A DNA stretch of 64,000 nucleotides. Source: Aerococcus urinaeequi. Lineage in GTDB: Bacteria; Bacillota; Bacilli; Lactobacillales; Aerococcaceae. Shown piece after piece: positions 43,841-56,687 of this stretch. Every line of letters starts with the position of its first letter. Position 1 is the first letter of the stretch. Position numbers and translations under genes: made by a program. The notes under the pieces are model-generated. The model did no database searches and had not been told where the DNA came from. It was given only the letters and a program-made list of their open reading frames with translations. The stretch spans positions 62,001 through 126,000 of the forward strand of contig NZ_CP014162.1 in NCBI RefSeq assembly GCF_001543205.1, written 5' to 3'.

Positions 43841-44920
43841 TTAGATTGTTTCTAGCATAGTTAACATTGGTAACATTAAAATTAAGTAGACCATGACCAC
43901 ACAGATTGCGACACTCAAAAACAAAATGGATTGGGCTATCTTTATCTGTTGATCAATCGTTTGATACAAAAGTCTTAGAACCCTCTGACTATATAACCTT
44001 GTCTTAATCGCTAATTGATTTAATAATTCTCCCTGAACAACTATTGCTGGAAATTCACGGGTGAACACATCGGCAGCTGTTAAACTATCTGTAAATGACA
44101 CTCCTTGATAATATCTTTCGTCTAAGTACTCACCGAAAGCTTGTAAGAATGCAACTTCATCTTGTTTAATTAACGACTCAGTGATTTGCCGTACTGAATA
44201 ACCTATTTTAAATAGTTGGCTAAATTCGTAAGCAAAAAACTGGGTGTAATATAATCTAAATAATTTCCCAACCACTGGTAATTTGACATATAACCTTGCC
44301 CTTACTAATGGGTTAGTCCGCTTCTTCCATATAAGATAGATGATGAGTATAACTAACAACAAAATTGAGAACCCTATCATTATCCAATGCAGCTTTTGCA
44401 AGAAAATCAATAAATAGCTCAGTAATCCCTGTCCCTCACCCACTGACATAGAAGCTAATTGTGGCAAAAGAAATATGCGCAAGCCAAATAACATGCCAAT
44501 CATCAACACAATTAAAGCAATTGGATAAAGCATTACCCCTTTTAGCTTTTGCATCTGATGATCACGTTCTTGAATGTACTTAGCAATCGTTTCTAGCCCT
44601 AAACCAAAATTGCCATAAGCTTCTGCCACTTGAATTTGATAAGCTACATTACCCTTAATTTTCATTTCATGTATAACTTGATAAAAATACTGACCAGCTG
44701 AGAAACCGGTCGCCATTTTGCCAAAAGTCACTTCTTGCTTAGGAAAAATAGTCTTTAAAAAAGAAAATATTTCAAGCATAGGAAACCCTTCTTGAAGCAT
44801 TTCTGCGATGTATAAAAGTACAGCCGCCTGTAATTGCGGTTGCCAAGTGCTAGTAATTTCAGTTTTCGCTAATTGTTTCCAGTTGATATTCTTCCATGCT
44901 GGACTGGGTGATGTAGCCAT
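43841..44920 (-). CDS. comGB: Competence pilus inner-membrane platform protein ComGB
   Basis: About 359 residues from the ATG at 44920; the ATG two codons earlier is only 3 bases from AAAGGAGG. It has the two GspF domains, each with a span, for example KGVMLYPIALIVLMIGMLFG and VAICVVMVYLILMLPML. GspF/PilC-type proteins hold the assembly platform. The gene overlaps comGA by 62 bases. Confidence 0.88.
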   Translation of the reverse strand: MATSPSPAWKNINWKQLAKTEITSTWQPQLQAAVLLYIAEMLQEGFPMLEIFSFLKTIFPKQEVTFGKMATGFSAGQYFYQVIHEMKIKGNVAYQIQVAEAYGNFGLGLETIAKYIQERDHQMQKLKGVMLYPIALIVLMIGMLFGLRIFLLPQLASMSVGEGQGLLSYLLIFLQKLHWIMIGFSILLLVILIIYLIWKKRTNPLVRARLYVKLPVVGKLFRLYYTQFFAYEFSQLFKIGYSVRQITESLIKQDEVAFLQAFGEYLDERYYQGVSFTDSLTAADVFTREFPAIVVQGELLNQLAIKTRLYSQRVLRLLYQTIDQQIKIAQSILFLSVAICVVMVYLILMLPMLTMLETI

Positions 44921-45887
44921 GATCATAAGCCTCCTTTAATAGTAGATTTAGTGATTTAAAATTATTTGGATAGCTTTGATTTAAAATGAAACTACTCAGC
45001 TGTTCACCCTGTAGTAACTCAAATAAGGCTAATTTCTCAGTCGCAACAATTTCTGGATCAGGGACACGAGGCACCAACCTTTGGGCAACGACTAATAGTA
45101 AGGTCTGGACCAATTGTTCGTTTGTGATGCCTAATTCTTTTAAGCGTCCAATTACACCAAAAGTATTTTTAGCATGAACGGTGGCTAAAACTAGATGACC
45201 AGTAAGTGATGCGCGAATCACCATTTTCGCTGTTTCTTCACTTCTGATTTCGCCAATTAGAATAATATCCGGATGGTGACGCAAACTAGCGGTCAGCAAA
45301 CGGTCATAAGTAATATCCGCCTTTTCATTGACTTCTGTTTGTAAGAAAGTAGGTTCTTTAATTTCAATGGGCTCTTCTATTGTAATAATTTGACTGGCTT
45401 TTTCTTGATAGGCATTCCTTAACAGTTGGTAAATGGTCGTTGTTTTCCCTGAAGAAACTGGGCCTGAAAATATTATCAAACCACTTTTGCGCTTCATATA
45501 TTTGTTCAGGGTGTCATAAGCAGCTTGATTCAAGTGATTGGCTTTAAAATCACTGGTCACCTTGTCATGGAAAACACGGATGACTAATGATTCATGCATG
45601 AGATAATTAGAGATTGACGATAATCGTAATTCGATTTTGTCGTCTCCCAGGTCATAGACAATAGCACCGTCTTGGGGCATACGTTTCTCACCTACATCCA
45701 TATTAGCCATATACTTTAATAACCGAATCAACTGACTCCCTTTTTCAAATTCAAGGGTTTCCTGCAATATCAATTGGTATCCGTCTCTCAGAAAAATATG
45801 ATACTGCTGTCCTTCTGGGAGAATGTGGATATCATCGGACCGTTTTAATATCGCCATCGAAATCATCTTGTCTATCATTTCTTTCAA
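44859..45887 (-). CDS. comGA: Competence pilus assembly ATPase ComGA
   Basis: 342 residues from a TTG at 45887, seven bases after GGAGG; the ATG at 45878 is an alternative. Walker A is FSGPVSSGKTTTIYQLLR, the Asp box is IITIEEPIEIKEP, and HPDIILIGEIRSEETAKMV is Walker B. LTGHLVLATVHAKN is the His box of secretion ATPases. It powers pseudopilus assembly at the inner face of the membrane. It heads the comGA-GG operon, divergent from the V-ATPase genes. Confidence 0.92.
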   Translation of the reverse strand: MKEMIDKMISMAILKRSDDIHILPEGQQYHIFLRDGYQLILQETLEFEKGSQLIRLLKYMANMDVGEKRMPQDGAIVYDLGDDKIELRLSSISNYLMHESLVIRVFHDKVTSDFKANHLNQAAYDTLNKYMKRKSGLIIFSGPVSSGKTTTIYQLLRNAYQEKASQIITIEEPIEIKEPTFLQTEVNEKADITYDRLLTASLRHHPDIILIGEIRSEETAKMVIRASLTGHLVLATVHAKNTFGVIGRLKELGITNEQLVQTLLLVVAQRLVPRVPDPEIVATEKLALFELLQGEQLSSFILNQSYPNNFKSLNLLLKEAYDHGYITQSSMEEYQLETISEN

Positions 45888-46046
45888 CCTACCACCTCCA
45901 TTTATTTTCAGGTCATATAATTTATACGAAGAATTCTTATAAAATCGCTTACGAAATGAAAATAATATGCAAAAAAAAGCGCATCTCAAAATTTTGCCCA
46001 CTTTTGCATGATAAGCCCCCGTTTTAATTTTGAAAATTTTCTGAAA

Positions 46047-46055
46047 TGATATACT
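46047..46055 (+). promoter_or_regulatory. Extended -10 promoter of the V-ATPase operon
   Basis: TGATATACT is a TGn-extended -10 box about 40 bases before the first V-ATPase gene. The -35 region is weak (ATTTTG). The 215-base region shared with comGA contains no gene. Confidence 0.5.
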
Positions 46056-46102
46056 TTAAGTTAGGCCGCTAAATTGGCACTACAAAAAGGGAGGGAACTG
46101 CA

Positions 46103-46432
46103 ATGGATGACATCGTAAATCGTTTATATCAAATTGAAAATACGGCTAAAGATGCGGAGAATACGGTTCAAGATCAAAAAATGAGCATTAAAAGATCATT
46201 TGACGATAAGAAACGTGATTTTTTACAAGCCGCTAATGATGCTTATGCTAAAAAAATCGAAGCAACAAGAGAATCGTTTAGTTCTGAGGACTATGAAACT
46301 TCTCATAATCTTACTGCCAAATTTTCCCGTAAAATGCAACGCATTCAAGATATTCTTGACAATGAACACGGTCTTTATGTAGACGAGTTCATGGAAAAAG
46401 TAACAAAGCTTGGAGTCGATGAAATTGGATAA
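46103..46432 (+). CDS. ntpF: V-type ATPase peripheral stalk subunit (NtpF/subunit H-like)
   Basis: 109 residues, highly charged and helical, beginning MDDIVNRLYQIENTAKDAEN. Coiled-coil character, length and first position in the operon fit the G/H stalk subunit that pairs with subunit E. The assignment rests mainly on context. GGGAGG precedes the ATG by about 8 bases. The last 14 bases overlap ntpC. Confidence 0.75.
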   Translation: MDDIVNRLYQIENTAKDAENTVQDQKMSIKRSFDDKKRDFLQAANDAYAKKIEATRESFSSEDYETSHNLTAKFSRKMQRIQDILDNEHGLYVDEFMEKVTKLGVDEIG

Positions 46433-47458
46433 CTATACTGCTATAGACACAAAAATTCATGGTATGCGAAAGCATTTATTGACCAGTGAGAAAATCGAGG
46501 CTCATGGGAATATTCGTACATTAAATGAATTGTACGCATTAATCACCGAAAATCCTTCTTACAAAAAGGCAGCAGACGTTCTAAAAACTGATGTCTCTTC
46601 GCGAGAAGATATTGAGTTGATGCTTAATTACGGCAATTTCTTTGAGTTTTTAAAGATATATCGATTTGCGTCTTTGCAACAACGCGCTTTCCTTAAGCGA
46701 TATGCAATGTTTTTTGAGGCTTGGTTTATCAAACATACCTTAAGAACCGTCGTAAATCGTGGTGAAACATCCGTCATCATGAGTCCAGTGACCCATTATC
46801 TCGATGATAATCGCGGATTCAAAACGACAGATTTAATCATGGCAACTGACGTAAAAACAGTTGTGGATGCACTTGCTGACACCATTTACGGACCTTTTTT
46901 CCAACAATATAGTAACTTATTTAGTCAAAATGACTATGAGCGCTATGAATTCGAAATTGCCTTTGACCAATTTGTCATTCAACAAATTTGGCAAGGCGGT
47001 AAAAAATATCTAACCGGTGAGTCATTAACAGGTTTTAAAAAACTATTCGGCGCCCGCTTTGATATCTTAAATATTTTTACAATTTATCGTTTGAAATTCC
47101 TCTACCAATTAAGTGACAACGAAGTGACTTCTGCTCTAGTGGATGCTCATTATCGCTTAAATGATGAGTATGTTGATCGATTGCTACAAGCACCTGATAT
47201 TCGTAATTTTGAAATAACAGTTGCAGAGCTTGGTTATGGTGATATTTTTGAACATTTATCAACTGAGGAATCCCTTCAAAAATATGAAGAAGCATTTTTA
47301 AGATCTTTACAAAGTCATCTAGCAAATAGAGCTCCAAGATCTATGTTTGCAATTATTAATTATTTAGAAGATAGTCGTCGCGCACTACTAATGTTAGAAG
47401 AATTAACCGAACGAATTACATATAAAAACATCTCACCTATAGAAAGGAGTTTAAATCA

Positions 47459-47462
<4 letters not shown>
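46419..47462 (+). CDS. ntpC: V-type ATPase subunit C
   Basis: 347 residues from the ATG at 46419, inside the end of the previous gene; a TTG at 46410 is the alternative. YTAIDTKIHGMRKHLLT is the typical start of subunit C (d). The protein links the rotor's central stalk to the membrane ring. It overlaps ntpI by 4 bases (ATGA), so translation is coupled. In the enterococcal ntp operon subunit C comes after K and E; here it is second. Confidence 0.85.
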
Positions 47463-49871
<2,409 letters not shown>

Positions 49872-49872
<1 letters not shown>

Positions 49873-50177
49873 TGAAAGCTTACGTAATCTGTGATAACTT
49901 AGACACTTTGACTGGATTGCGATTAGTAGGTATTGAAGGTGAAATTGTAAAGCCTGCGGAATTTGAACCTGCCTTTAAACGTGCAGTAGCAGATAAAGGT
50001 ATTGGCATTCTTTATCTTTCGCCTTCTCTAATTGAAAGCAATCAAGACCTTGTAAATGATGTTCGCTTTAACCAAGCAACACCACTTATCACTTCAGTCT
50101 TAGGTGCAAATGAATATCAAAATGCGACCAATACCATTGCAGAAACAATTCAACATGCAATTGGTATCCAATTATAG
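49872..50177 (+). CDS. ntpG: V-type ATPase subunit F (NtpG)
   Basis: 101 residues, beginning MKAYVICDNLDTLTGLRLVG, with GIGILYLSPSLIES in the middle. This is the Rossmann-like fold of subunit F, which sits on the central stalk. It starts on the last base of ntpK and has no separate ribosome site, so it depends on coupling. Confidence 0.9.
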
Positions 50178-50194
50178 AATGGGAGTTTTAAGCA

Positions 50195-50782
50195 ATGGAT
50201 TTAGAAGATAAATTTGCTTATTTTGAAACGCAAGTCAACCAACAAGCGCAAGATATTATTGACGAACAAGTCAATCAATACCGAGCAACTTTGCAAAAAG
50301 ACTATGATGAATTTGTGAAAAATACAAATCAAGAGTTTGATGCAAAATTTGTAAACGCCAAAAAAGATATGCGTAAAGAGTTAAATAAAAACATTTCTCA
50401 AAGTCAAATTCACTTACAACGTGACTTGTACTTACAAGAAGAAAAGTTGAAAAAAACGCTATTCGCTGATTTCAACGATGCGATTCAAAATTACATGCAA
50501 ACAGATGAATACCGCAACCAATTAGTTGTGATGATTAATAACTTAAAAGACTATGCAGAAAAAAATCGTGAAGAGTTGGTTGTTTACATCAACCATTCAG
50601 ATCAAGGTATGATTGAAACTTTATTTGAAGAAACAAATGCAAATATTCAAATTTCAGACCGTGAGTTTTTAGGGGGCGTCCGTGGTGTCTTGAAAGACCG
50701 TCAAGTGTTGATTGACTACTCTTTCTCTACCCTATTAGCGAACGTTGAAGATAGCTTTACTATCAAGGAGGTTGATGACTAG
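50195..50782 (+). CDS. ntpE: V-type ATPase subunit E
   Basis: 195 residues. A long N-terminal coiled coil (residues 1-100) leads into a small C-terminal domain with LGGVRGVLKDRQVLIDYSFS, typical of subunit E. It forms the peripheral stalk with the first-gene product. GGGAG precedes the ATG. Confidence 0.88.
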   Translation: MDLEDKFAYFETQVNQQAQDIIDEQVNQYRATLQKDYDEFVKNTNQEFDAKFVNAKKDMRKELNKNISQSQIHLQRDLYLQEEKLKKTLFADFNDAIQNYMQTDEYRNQLVVMINNLKDYAEKNREELVVYINHSDQGMIETLFEETNANIQISDREFLGGVRGVLKDRQVLIDYSFSTLLANVEDSFTIKEVDD

Positions 50783-50783
50783 A

Positions 50784-52550
50784 ATGGCAAACGAAAATTT
50801 AATTTATTCAATTTCGGGTCCAATCGTTAAAATCGCTGGTCCAACCGACTTATCTATGCAAGAGATGGTCCACGTTGGTGAAGACAAATTAGTTGGGGAA
50901 GTTATTTCCATCAATGAAAAAGAAACCACTATCCAAGTGTACGAAGAAACTGCGGGTATCCGTCCAGGAGAACGCGTTTACGGTACAACAATGCCGATTA
51001 AAGTACAGTTAGGCCCTGGTCTAATCAATAATATCTATGATGGTATTGAACGTCCTTTAGTTGAAATTGAAAAACAATCCGGATACATGATCAAACGTGG
51101 TGTTCAAGTAGATTCGCTTGATAAATCAACTTTATGGCACGTGAAGCCAGTTGTTAAAGTCGGTGACCAAGTTTCTGGTGGTGGAATTATCGCCGAAATC
51201 CCAGAATCTAACGCCATTACCCATAAAGTATTGGTACCACCTACAACTGTTGGTGAAGTCGTAGAAGTAGTTGCTGAAGGTGACTATACTATCGAAGATA
51301 TCTTGGTTAAAGTTCGTCGATTCAACGGTGACATTGATGAAATCAAAGCTTATCAAGAATGGCCAATCCGTCAAGCACGTCCTGTTGCTTCTCGTTTCGA
51401 GTCAACTACACCACTTGTAACTGGTCAACGGATTATCGACTCAGTCTTCCCTATCGCTAAAGGTGGTACTGCTGCGATTCCTGGTGGTTTCGGTACTGGG
51501 AAAACGACTATGCAACATCAGATTGCAAAATATGCTGATGCAGATGTTATTGTCTACATTGGTTGTGGTGAACGTGGTAACGAAATGACCGAAGTACTTG
51601 AAGACTTCTCAAAATTGATTGACCCTCGTTCAAATGCGCCTTTGATGGAACGTACAGTTTTAATTGCCAACACTTCTAACATGCCGGTAGCAGCCCGTGA
51701 AGCCTCTATTTATACAGGTTTAACGATCGCTGAATACTACCGTGATATGGGTTATGACGTAGCGATCATGGCCGATTCAACTTCTCGATGGGCTGAAGCT
51801 TTACGTGAGTTATCTGGTCGACTTGAAGAAATGCCCGCTGAAGAAGGTTTCCCTGCATACTTAGCTAGTCGTATTGCTACTTTCTATGAGCGTGCAGGTT
51901 ACATGCGTAACTTAAACCAATCAGAAGGTTCAGTATCGATTATCGGTGCTGTGTCACCTCAAGGTGGGGACTTCTCTGAGCCAGTTACCCAAAATACCAA
52001 ACGTTTCGTACGTTGTTTCTGGGGGCTAGATTCAGAACTTGCCCATAAACGTCACTACCCTGCCATCAACTGGATGAATTCTTATAGTCAGTACGTGGAT
52101 GATTTAGGTGCTTGGTATACTGCCAACGTTTCTGAAAAATTCCTAGCTAACCGTGCTGAAATGATGGCTCTTTTACACGAAGAAGATCAATTAATGGAAG
52201 TTGTAAAACTAATTGGTTCTGATGTCTTACCTGACCACCAAAAATTAGTCTTACAAACTGCGCGTGTCTTCCGTGAAGGTTTCTTACAACAAAACACCTT
52301 CCATAAAGTCGACTCTGCGGTTCCTATGGCTAAACAAGAAAAAATGATGGAAGTTATTTTATACTTACATCACCGGGCTAAATCATTGATTCAATGGGGT
52401 ATGCCAATGTCTTATCTAAACAAATCAAGTATTTTCACGGATGTCATCAATATGAAATACACTACTTCAAATAATAATATAGATGATTTTAATCACTACT
52501 TTGAAGATATTGATGCCTTCTATGAAAAAGCAATGCAAGAGAACGGTTAA
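50784..52550 (+). CDS. ntpA: V-type ATPase catalytic subunit A
   Basis: 588 residues from the ATG at 50784, after AAGGAGG; the longer frame from 50745 lies in ntpE. P-loop [13 protein letters not shown], then [14 protein letters not shown] and [19 protein letters not shown], are catalytic A signatures. The non-homologous insert typical of V-type A is present (about residues 115-200). It hydrolyses or makes ATP in the V1 head. Confidence 0.97.
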   Translation: MANENLIYSISGPIVKIAGPTDLSMQEMVHVGEDKLVGEVISINEKETTIQVYEETAGIRPGERVYGTTMPIKVQLGPGLINNIYDGIERPLVEIEKQSGYMIKRGVQVDSLDKSTLWHVKPVVKVGDQVSGGGIIAEIPESNAITHKVLVPPTTVGEVVEVVAEGDYTIEDILVKVRRFNGDIDEIKAYQEWPIRQARPVASRFESTTPLVTGQRIIDSVFPIAKGGTAAIPGGFGTGKTTMQHQIAKYADADVIVYIGCGERGNEMTEVLEDFSKLIDPRSNAPLMERTVLIANTSNMPVAAREASIYTGLTIAEYYRDMGYDVAIMADSTSRWAEALRELSGRLEEMPAEEGFPAYLASRIATFYERAGYMRNLNQSEGSVSIIGAVSPQGGDFSEPVTQNTKRFVRCFWGLDSELAHKRHYPAINWMNSYSQYVDDLGAWYTANVSEKFLANRAEMMALLHEEDQLMEVVKLIGSDVLPDHQKLVLQTARVFREGFLQQNTFHKVDSAVPMAKQEKMMEVILYLHHRAKSLIQWGMPMSYLNKSSIFTDVINMKYTTSNNNIDDFNHYFEDIDAFYEKAMQENG

Positions 52551-52563
52551 GGGGGGAATAATA

Positions 52564-53985
52564 ATGGCAATAGAATATCTAGGATTAAATTCCATTAATG
52601 GTCCTCTAGTAGTTGTAGACGGTGTTAGAGGCGCTGCATATAATGATATCGTACGCTTTCGCGTGAATGGCAACGAAGAAAAGTTAGGTCAAATTATTAC
52701 AATGGAAGGCGAAAAAGCCATCATTCAAGTATTTGACTCAACTACTTCAATGTCTTTAGATAATACACATACTCAATTTACTGGTCACGGATTAGAAATC
52801 GAACTGGCACCAGAAATTCAAGGGCGTGTCTTTGATGGTATCGGTCGTCCAATCGACAATTTAGGACCTGTCCACTCTGACATCAAACGTGATGTCAACG
52901 GTGCCCCACTTAACCCAGTATCTCGTGTTTACCCACGTGACTATATTGAAACTGGTTTCTCTGCAATTGATGGGTTGATGACTTTGATTCGTGGTCAAAA
53001 ATTACCAATCTTCTCTGGTGATGGTATGAGCCATAACCAAGTAGCTGCTCAAATTGTTAAACAAGCCAAATTAGGTGAAGATTCTGATGAAGAATTCGCG
53101 GTTGTATTTGCTGCAATGGGTGTAAAACATGATATTGCTGACTACTTCCGCCGTTCATTTGAAGAATCTGGTGCCATGGACCACGTAACCATGTTCGTGA
53201 ACACCGCCGATGATCCCGTTATGGAACGTCTAATCACGCCTCGTGTGGCCCTAACAACGGCTGAATACCTGGCTTATGATTTAGGTAAACATGTGTTAGT
53301 TATCTTAACGGATATGACTTCTTTTGCTGAGGCGTTACGTGAAGTATCTTCAGCAAAACAAGAAATTCCTTCTCGTAAAGGTTACCCAGGTTACCTTTAC
53401 TCTGAATTGGCTACTATTTATGAACGTGCGGGTATCGTTAAAGGTAAACCAGGTTCAGTAACGCAAATTCCCATTTTGACCATGCCTAATGATGATATCA
53501 CGCACCCTATTCCTGATCTTACTGGTTATATTACTGAAGGACAAATTGTATTAGACCGTGTGATTGAAGGTAAAAATGTTTATCCACCAGTTGGGATTCT
53601 CCCCTCACTATCTCGTTTGATGAAAGATGGTATTGGTGAAGGATTTACCCGTGAAGACCACTCTGATGTAGCTAACCAATTATTCGCTTCTTATTCTGGT
53701 GCTAACGAGGCTAAATCTTTAGCTTCTGTTATCGGGGAAGAAGAGTTATCGGATGTTGATAAACTTTACCTTAAATTTGGTGAGTTATTCGAACAAAAAT
53801 TTGTTGGTCAAGGCCAAGATGAAACAAGAACCATCCAAGAGACATTGGACTTAGGTTGGCAATTACTAGGTATTTTCCCACGTGAAGAATTGACACGTAT
53901 GGATACTGAAATCCTTGATAAATACTACAAAAATACAGCTGATGAGGTATTAAACCAACAAACAACTGACAAGCCCCTAGTATAA
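52564..53985 (+). CDS. ntpB: V-type ATPase subunit B
   Basis: 473 residues from the ATG at 52564, with AAGGGGGG upstream; frames starting earlier overlap ntp[20 protein letters not shown] marks the non-catalytic B type without a P-loop. [20 protein letters not shown] and [20 protein letters not shown] are also typical. It alternates with A in the V1 hexamer. Confidence 0.97.
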   Translation: MAIEYLGLNSINGPLVVVDGVRGAAYNDIVRFRVNGNEEKLGQIITMEGEKAIIQVFDSTTSMSLDNTHTQFTGHGLEIELAPEIQGRVFDGIGRPIDNLGPVHSDIKRDVNGAPLNPVSRVYPRDYIETGFSAIDGLMTLIRGQKLPIFSGDGMSHNQVAAQIVKQAKLGEDSDEEFAVVFAAMGVKHDIADYFRRSFEESGAMDHVTMFVNTADDPVMERLITPRVALTTAEYLAYDLGKHVLVILTDMTSFAEALREVSSAKQEIPSRKGYPGYLYSELATIYERAGIVKGKPGSVTQIPILTMPNDDITHPIPDLTGYITEGQIVLDRVIEGKNVYPPVGILPSLSRLMKDGIGEGFTREDHSDVANQLFASYSGANEAKSLASVIGEEELSDVDKLYLKFGELFEQKFVGQGQDETRTIQETLDLGWQLLGIFPREELTRMDTEILDKYYKNTADEVLNQQTTDKPLV

Positions 53986-53999
53986 GGTGGTGAAAATTA

Positions 54000-54623
54000 A
54001 TGGATATTAATAACACCCCTACCAAGGGGAACTTAATGCAGATTCAAAAGACATTAGATCTTTCCCGTAACGGTTATCTATTGATGGACCGGAAAAGGAT
54101 TATCTTGATGAATGAGTTGATTGATTTGCTAAATAAGGCCTCCGGCTTACAGGATGACCTTAAAAAGGCTTATGAGTTGGCTTATCATAAATTGTCAATT
54201 GCTGCTTATGAAAATGGTATTTTAAGCGTACATAATGCATCAACTAACGTGAGTGTTGAAGACGATATCCAATTAAAAGTACGTAGTGTCATGGGTTCAG
54301 AGGTGCCGGAAATTAATTACAAACCTCGACCTATGAAGCCCGCCTACTCATTCTATGACAATACAGTGGCTATTGATGAAGCAAGGATTGCCTTTCGTCG
54401 GGTAAAAGAATTGCTGATTCAAATCGCTGAAGTTGAGAATGCGGCTTATCGTTTAGCGAACAACATGCAGAAAACACAAAAACGTGTAAATGCCCTTCAA
54501 AACGTGACCATTCCACAATTGGAAGGTGCGCAAAAATCTATTTCTTCTGCGCTTGAAGAGAAAGAACGTGAAGAATTTACCCGTCTTAAAGTGGTTAAAC
54601 GCATCTTAAATAGCAAAAAGTAA
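54000..54623 (+). CDS. ntpD: V-type ATPase subunit D
   Basis: 207 residues, mostly two long helices. The N-terminal NLMQIQKTLDLSRNGYLLMD and the region RVKELLIQIAEVENAAYRLA fit subunit D, the central rotor shaft. AAGGTGGTG precedes the ATG. It is the last gene of the nine-gene operon and is followed by a strong terminator. Confidence 0.94.
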   Translation: MDINNTPTKGNLMQIQKTLDLSRNGYLLMDRKRIILMNELIDLLNKASGLQDDLKKAYELAYHKLSIAAYENGILSVHNASTNVSVEDDIQLKVRSVMGSEVPEINYKPRPMKPAYSFYDNTVAIDEARIAFRRVKELLIQIAEVENAAYRLANNMQKTQKRVNALQNVTIPQLEGAQKSISSALEEKEREEFTRLKVVKRILNSKK

Positions 54624-54626
54624 AGA

Positions 54627-54680
54627 TAAAGACGACCTATGTAAACTGGTTTCGCGCCAGTATACATAGGCCGTCTTTTT
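54627..54680 (+). terminator. Terminator of the V-ATPase operon
   Basis: AAAGACGACCTATGTA and TACATAGGCCGTCTTTTT pair over about 15 bp, with an inner AACTGG/CCAGT helix. Confidence 0.9.
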
Positions 54681-54687
54681 GATTATA

Positions 54688-54731
54688 TAAAAAGTGTTGG
54701 TGGAAGTTCCTTCGAACTTCTACCAACACTA
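54688..54731 (-). terminator. Terminator of yebC
   Basis: AGTGTTGGTGGAAGTTC and GAACTTCTACCAACACT form a 17-bp stem around CTTC. On the minus strand TTTTTATA follows. Confidence 0.88.
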
Positions 54732-54747
54732 TTTGTATTGAATAACT

Positions 54748-55479
54748 TTATTCAGCTAATTCTGTATTGTAATGTACATTTTGTACATCATCGTCGTCTT
54801 CTAATAAGTCGATCAAGTTTTCAAGTTGGCTGGCTTTATCTTCAGGTAGTTCTAACATTGTTTTAGCTACCATTGTGATTTCAGCTTGTGCTAATTTGAA
54901 TCCTTGCGCTTCTAAGGCGTCACGAACATCAGTGAAGTCAGAAGCTTCTGTAGAAATTTCAAATACTTCATCTGAAGTTGTCATGTCTTCCCCACCAGCT
55001 TCGATTACGTTCATTAACATTTCATCTTCGTCAAGGTCTAAACCTTCACGCTCAATCACGATGTAACCTTGACGGTCAAACATGTAAGCAACTGAACCTG
55101 ATTCACCTAATGAACCACCATTTTTGTTAAAGATAGTACGTATACTGGTTAAAGTACGGTTGGTATTATCAGTTAAGGTTTCAACTAAAATGGCAATACC
55201 GCCTGGTCCATAACCTTCGTAAGTGATTTCATCATAATCTTCACCAGCATTGTTACTTGAACCTTTTTCAATCGCACGGTTTACATTGTCGTTAGGCATG
55301 TTCGCTGCTTTTGCTTTATCCATAACCAAACGTAAAGATGGGTTTGATTCTGGATCAGGTCCACCCGCTTTCGTTGCTACATAAATTTCACGAGAAAGTT
55401 TTTGGAATACTTTCGCCCGTTTAGCATCGGTTGCACCTTTTTTATTTTTAATCTTGCTCCATTTATTATGTCCTGCCAA
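54748..55479 (-). CDS. YebC/PmpR family translation or transcription factor
   Basis: 243 residues, the usual length. MAGHNKWSKIKNKKGATDAK is the family's start, followed by NVNRAIEKGSSN and YEGYGPGGIAILVETLTDN. Family members include YebC proteins reported to help ribosomes at proline stretches and PmpR regulators. The gene lies 72 bases after dgkB on the same strand and ends at the terminator near 54688. Confidence 0.94.
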   Translation of the reverse strand: MAGHNKWSKIKNKKGATDAKRAKVFQKLSREIYVATKAGGPDPESNPSLRLVMDKAKAANMPNDNVNRAIEKGSSNNAGEDYDEITYEGYGPGGIAILVETLTDNTNRTLTSIRTIFNKNGGSLGESGSVAYMFDRQGYIVIEREGLDLDEDEMLMNVIEAGGEDMTTSDEVFEISTEASDFTDVRDALEAQGFKLAQAEITMVAKTMLELPEDKASQLENLIDLLEDDDDVQNVHYNTELAE

Positions 55480-55551
55480 GATATATACCCTCTTTCATGT
55501 AATATTCCACTAGATTATTATAGCAAAGTATTGACATCATAGCAATGAAGC

Positions 55552-56457
55552 CTATTTATTAGGCACCATTACTTCCACATGTGATGGTAATACTTCGATG
55601 TTAATTGGTAACGCTGGACCAACCTCACCGTCAATATTCACTTTCACTTCGTCCGCGTCTTCATTAACGACCGAGATAGACACTTTTTTTACGTTATACG
55701 TAATCATGTTATTGGCTTCAGAGATATACCCGCCGTTTAATTCTTGTAGCATACCTGGTAATTCAGCTAATAAGTTTTCATCTTTTAAGGTCATGATATG
55801 TAATAAGCCGTCATCTGGTCTTGCACCAGCAATCATGTTTTCAAATGAACCTACACTGTTTGTTAAGGCAATCACTAATACTTTTGTTGAGATTTCAATC
55901 TCTTCATCGTCGTCTAAGACTAATTTGTAGGTGTACTGGTTATCGTTTAATACAGCACGCATTGAATCACGCACATAGGCGAAGAAACCAAATTTTGATT
56001 TTTCTTCACTTGAGGTTTCCATTACTGCTGTTGGAATTGATCCAATAGCGGCCACATTACAGAAGTATAGGTCGTTTATTTTAGCGATATCAATTTTTCG
56101 CGTTTTAAAATTAGCCAGGTCTTCAGCTGCTTTTTGAGGTTCTAGACTAATTCCTAAGGCACGTGCTAAATCATTGGCTGTCCCAAGTGGAATGAAGCCA
56201 AATTTAATGGTTGAATCTGCTTCAGCGATTCCTGAAATCCCTTCGTTAACAGTCCCATCACCACCAACGACGACAACAGCTTCGCAGCCTTCATCACTAG
56301 CTTCTCGAGCCCAGTCTTTGGCGTCGCCTTCTCCTTCAGTGAATCTTGTTTCAACGTCATCAAATGAAGCAGACAAGGCTTTTTCTAAATCACTTTGAAT
56401 CTCTTTACCCGCACCTTTTCCTGATGAGGGGTTAATAATCAACATTACTTTAGACAT
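55552..56457 (-). CDS. Diacylglycerol/lipid kinase family protein (DgkB-like)
   Basis: 301 residues from the ATG at 56457, after GGAGG; the longer frame to 56472 includes that site. INPSSGKGAGKE, VVVGGDGTVNEGISGI and GTANDLARALGIS are the DAGK catalytic-domain motifs. A beta-rich C-terminal domain follows. It phosphorylates diacylglycerol or a related lipid; DgkB recycles diacylglycerol from lipoteichoic acid synthesis. Annotation as YegS-like lipid kinase is equally possible. Confidence 0.88.
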   Translation of the reverse strand: MSKVMLIINPSSGKGAGKEIQSDLEKALSASFDDVETRFTEGEGDAKDWAREASDEGCEAVVVVGGDGTVNEGISGIAEADSTIKFGFIPLGTANDLARALGISLEPQKAAEDLANFKTRKIDIAKINDLYFCNVAAIGSIPTAVMETSSEEKSKFGFFAYVRDSMRAVLNDNQYTYKLVLDDDEEIEISTKVLVIALTNSVGSFENMIAGARPDDGLLHIMTLKDENLLAELPGMLQELNGGYISEANNMITYNVKKVSISVVNEDADEVKVNIDGEVGPALPINIEVLPSHVEVMVPNK

Positions 56458-56687
56458 TTTCTCTACCTCCATGTGCTTTGTATTACCTTTATTTTACTAG
56501 ACCCTTGCTTATATAGCTATATTTAGCCCTAGATTATTTTGAAAACGAAGGAAAGCGAGCTAAGTTAATTTTACATTCATTTTACAGAGGGGGAATTCAC
56601 ATAGCATGTATACAATTGTTTTGATATAATTAAGGGCAAATCAAGCTATTTTTACAATAAAATATGTTATAGAAAAGTGTGTGTATA

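Noticed and set aside
45920-45935. ComX-box-like TACGAAGA upstream of comGA
   Set aside because: It is on the plus strand, opposite to comGA, and differs from TACGAATA at one position, so it does not support a ComX promoter for the operon.
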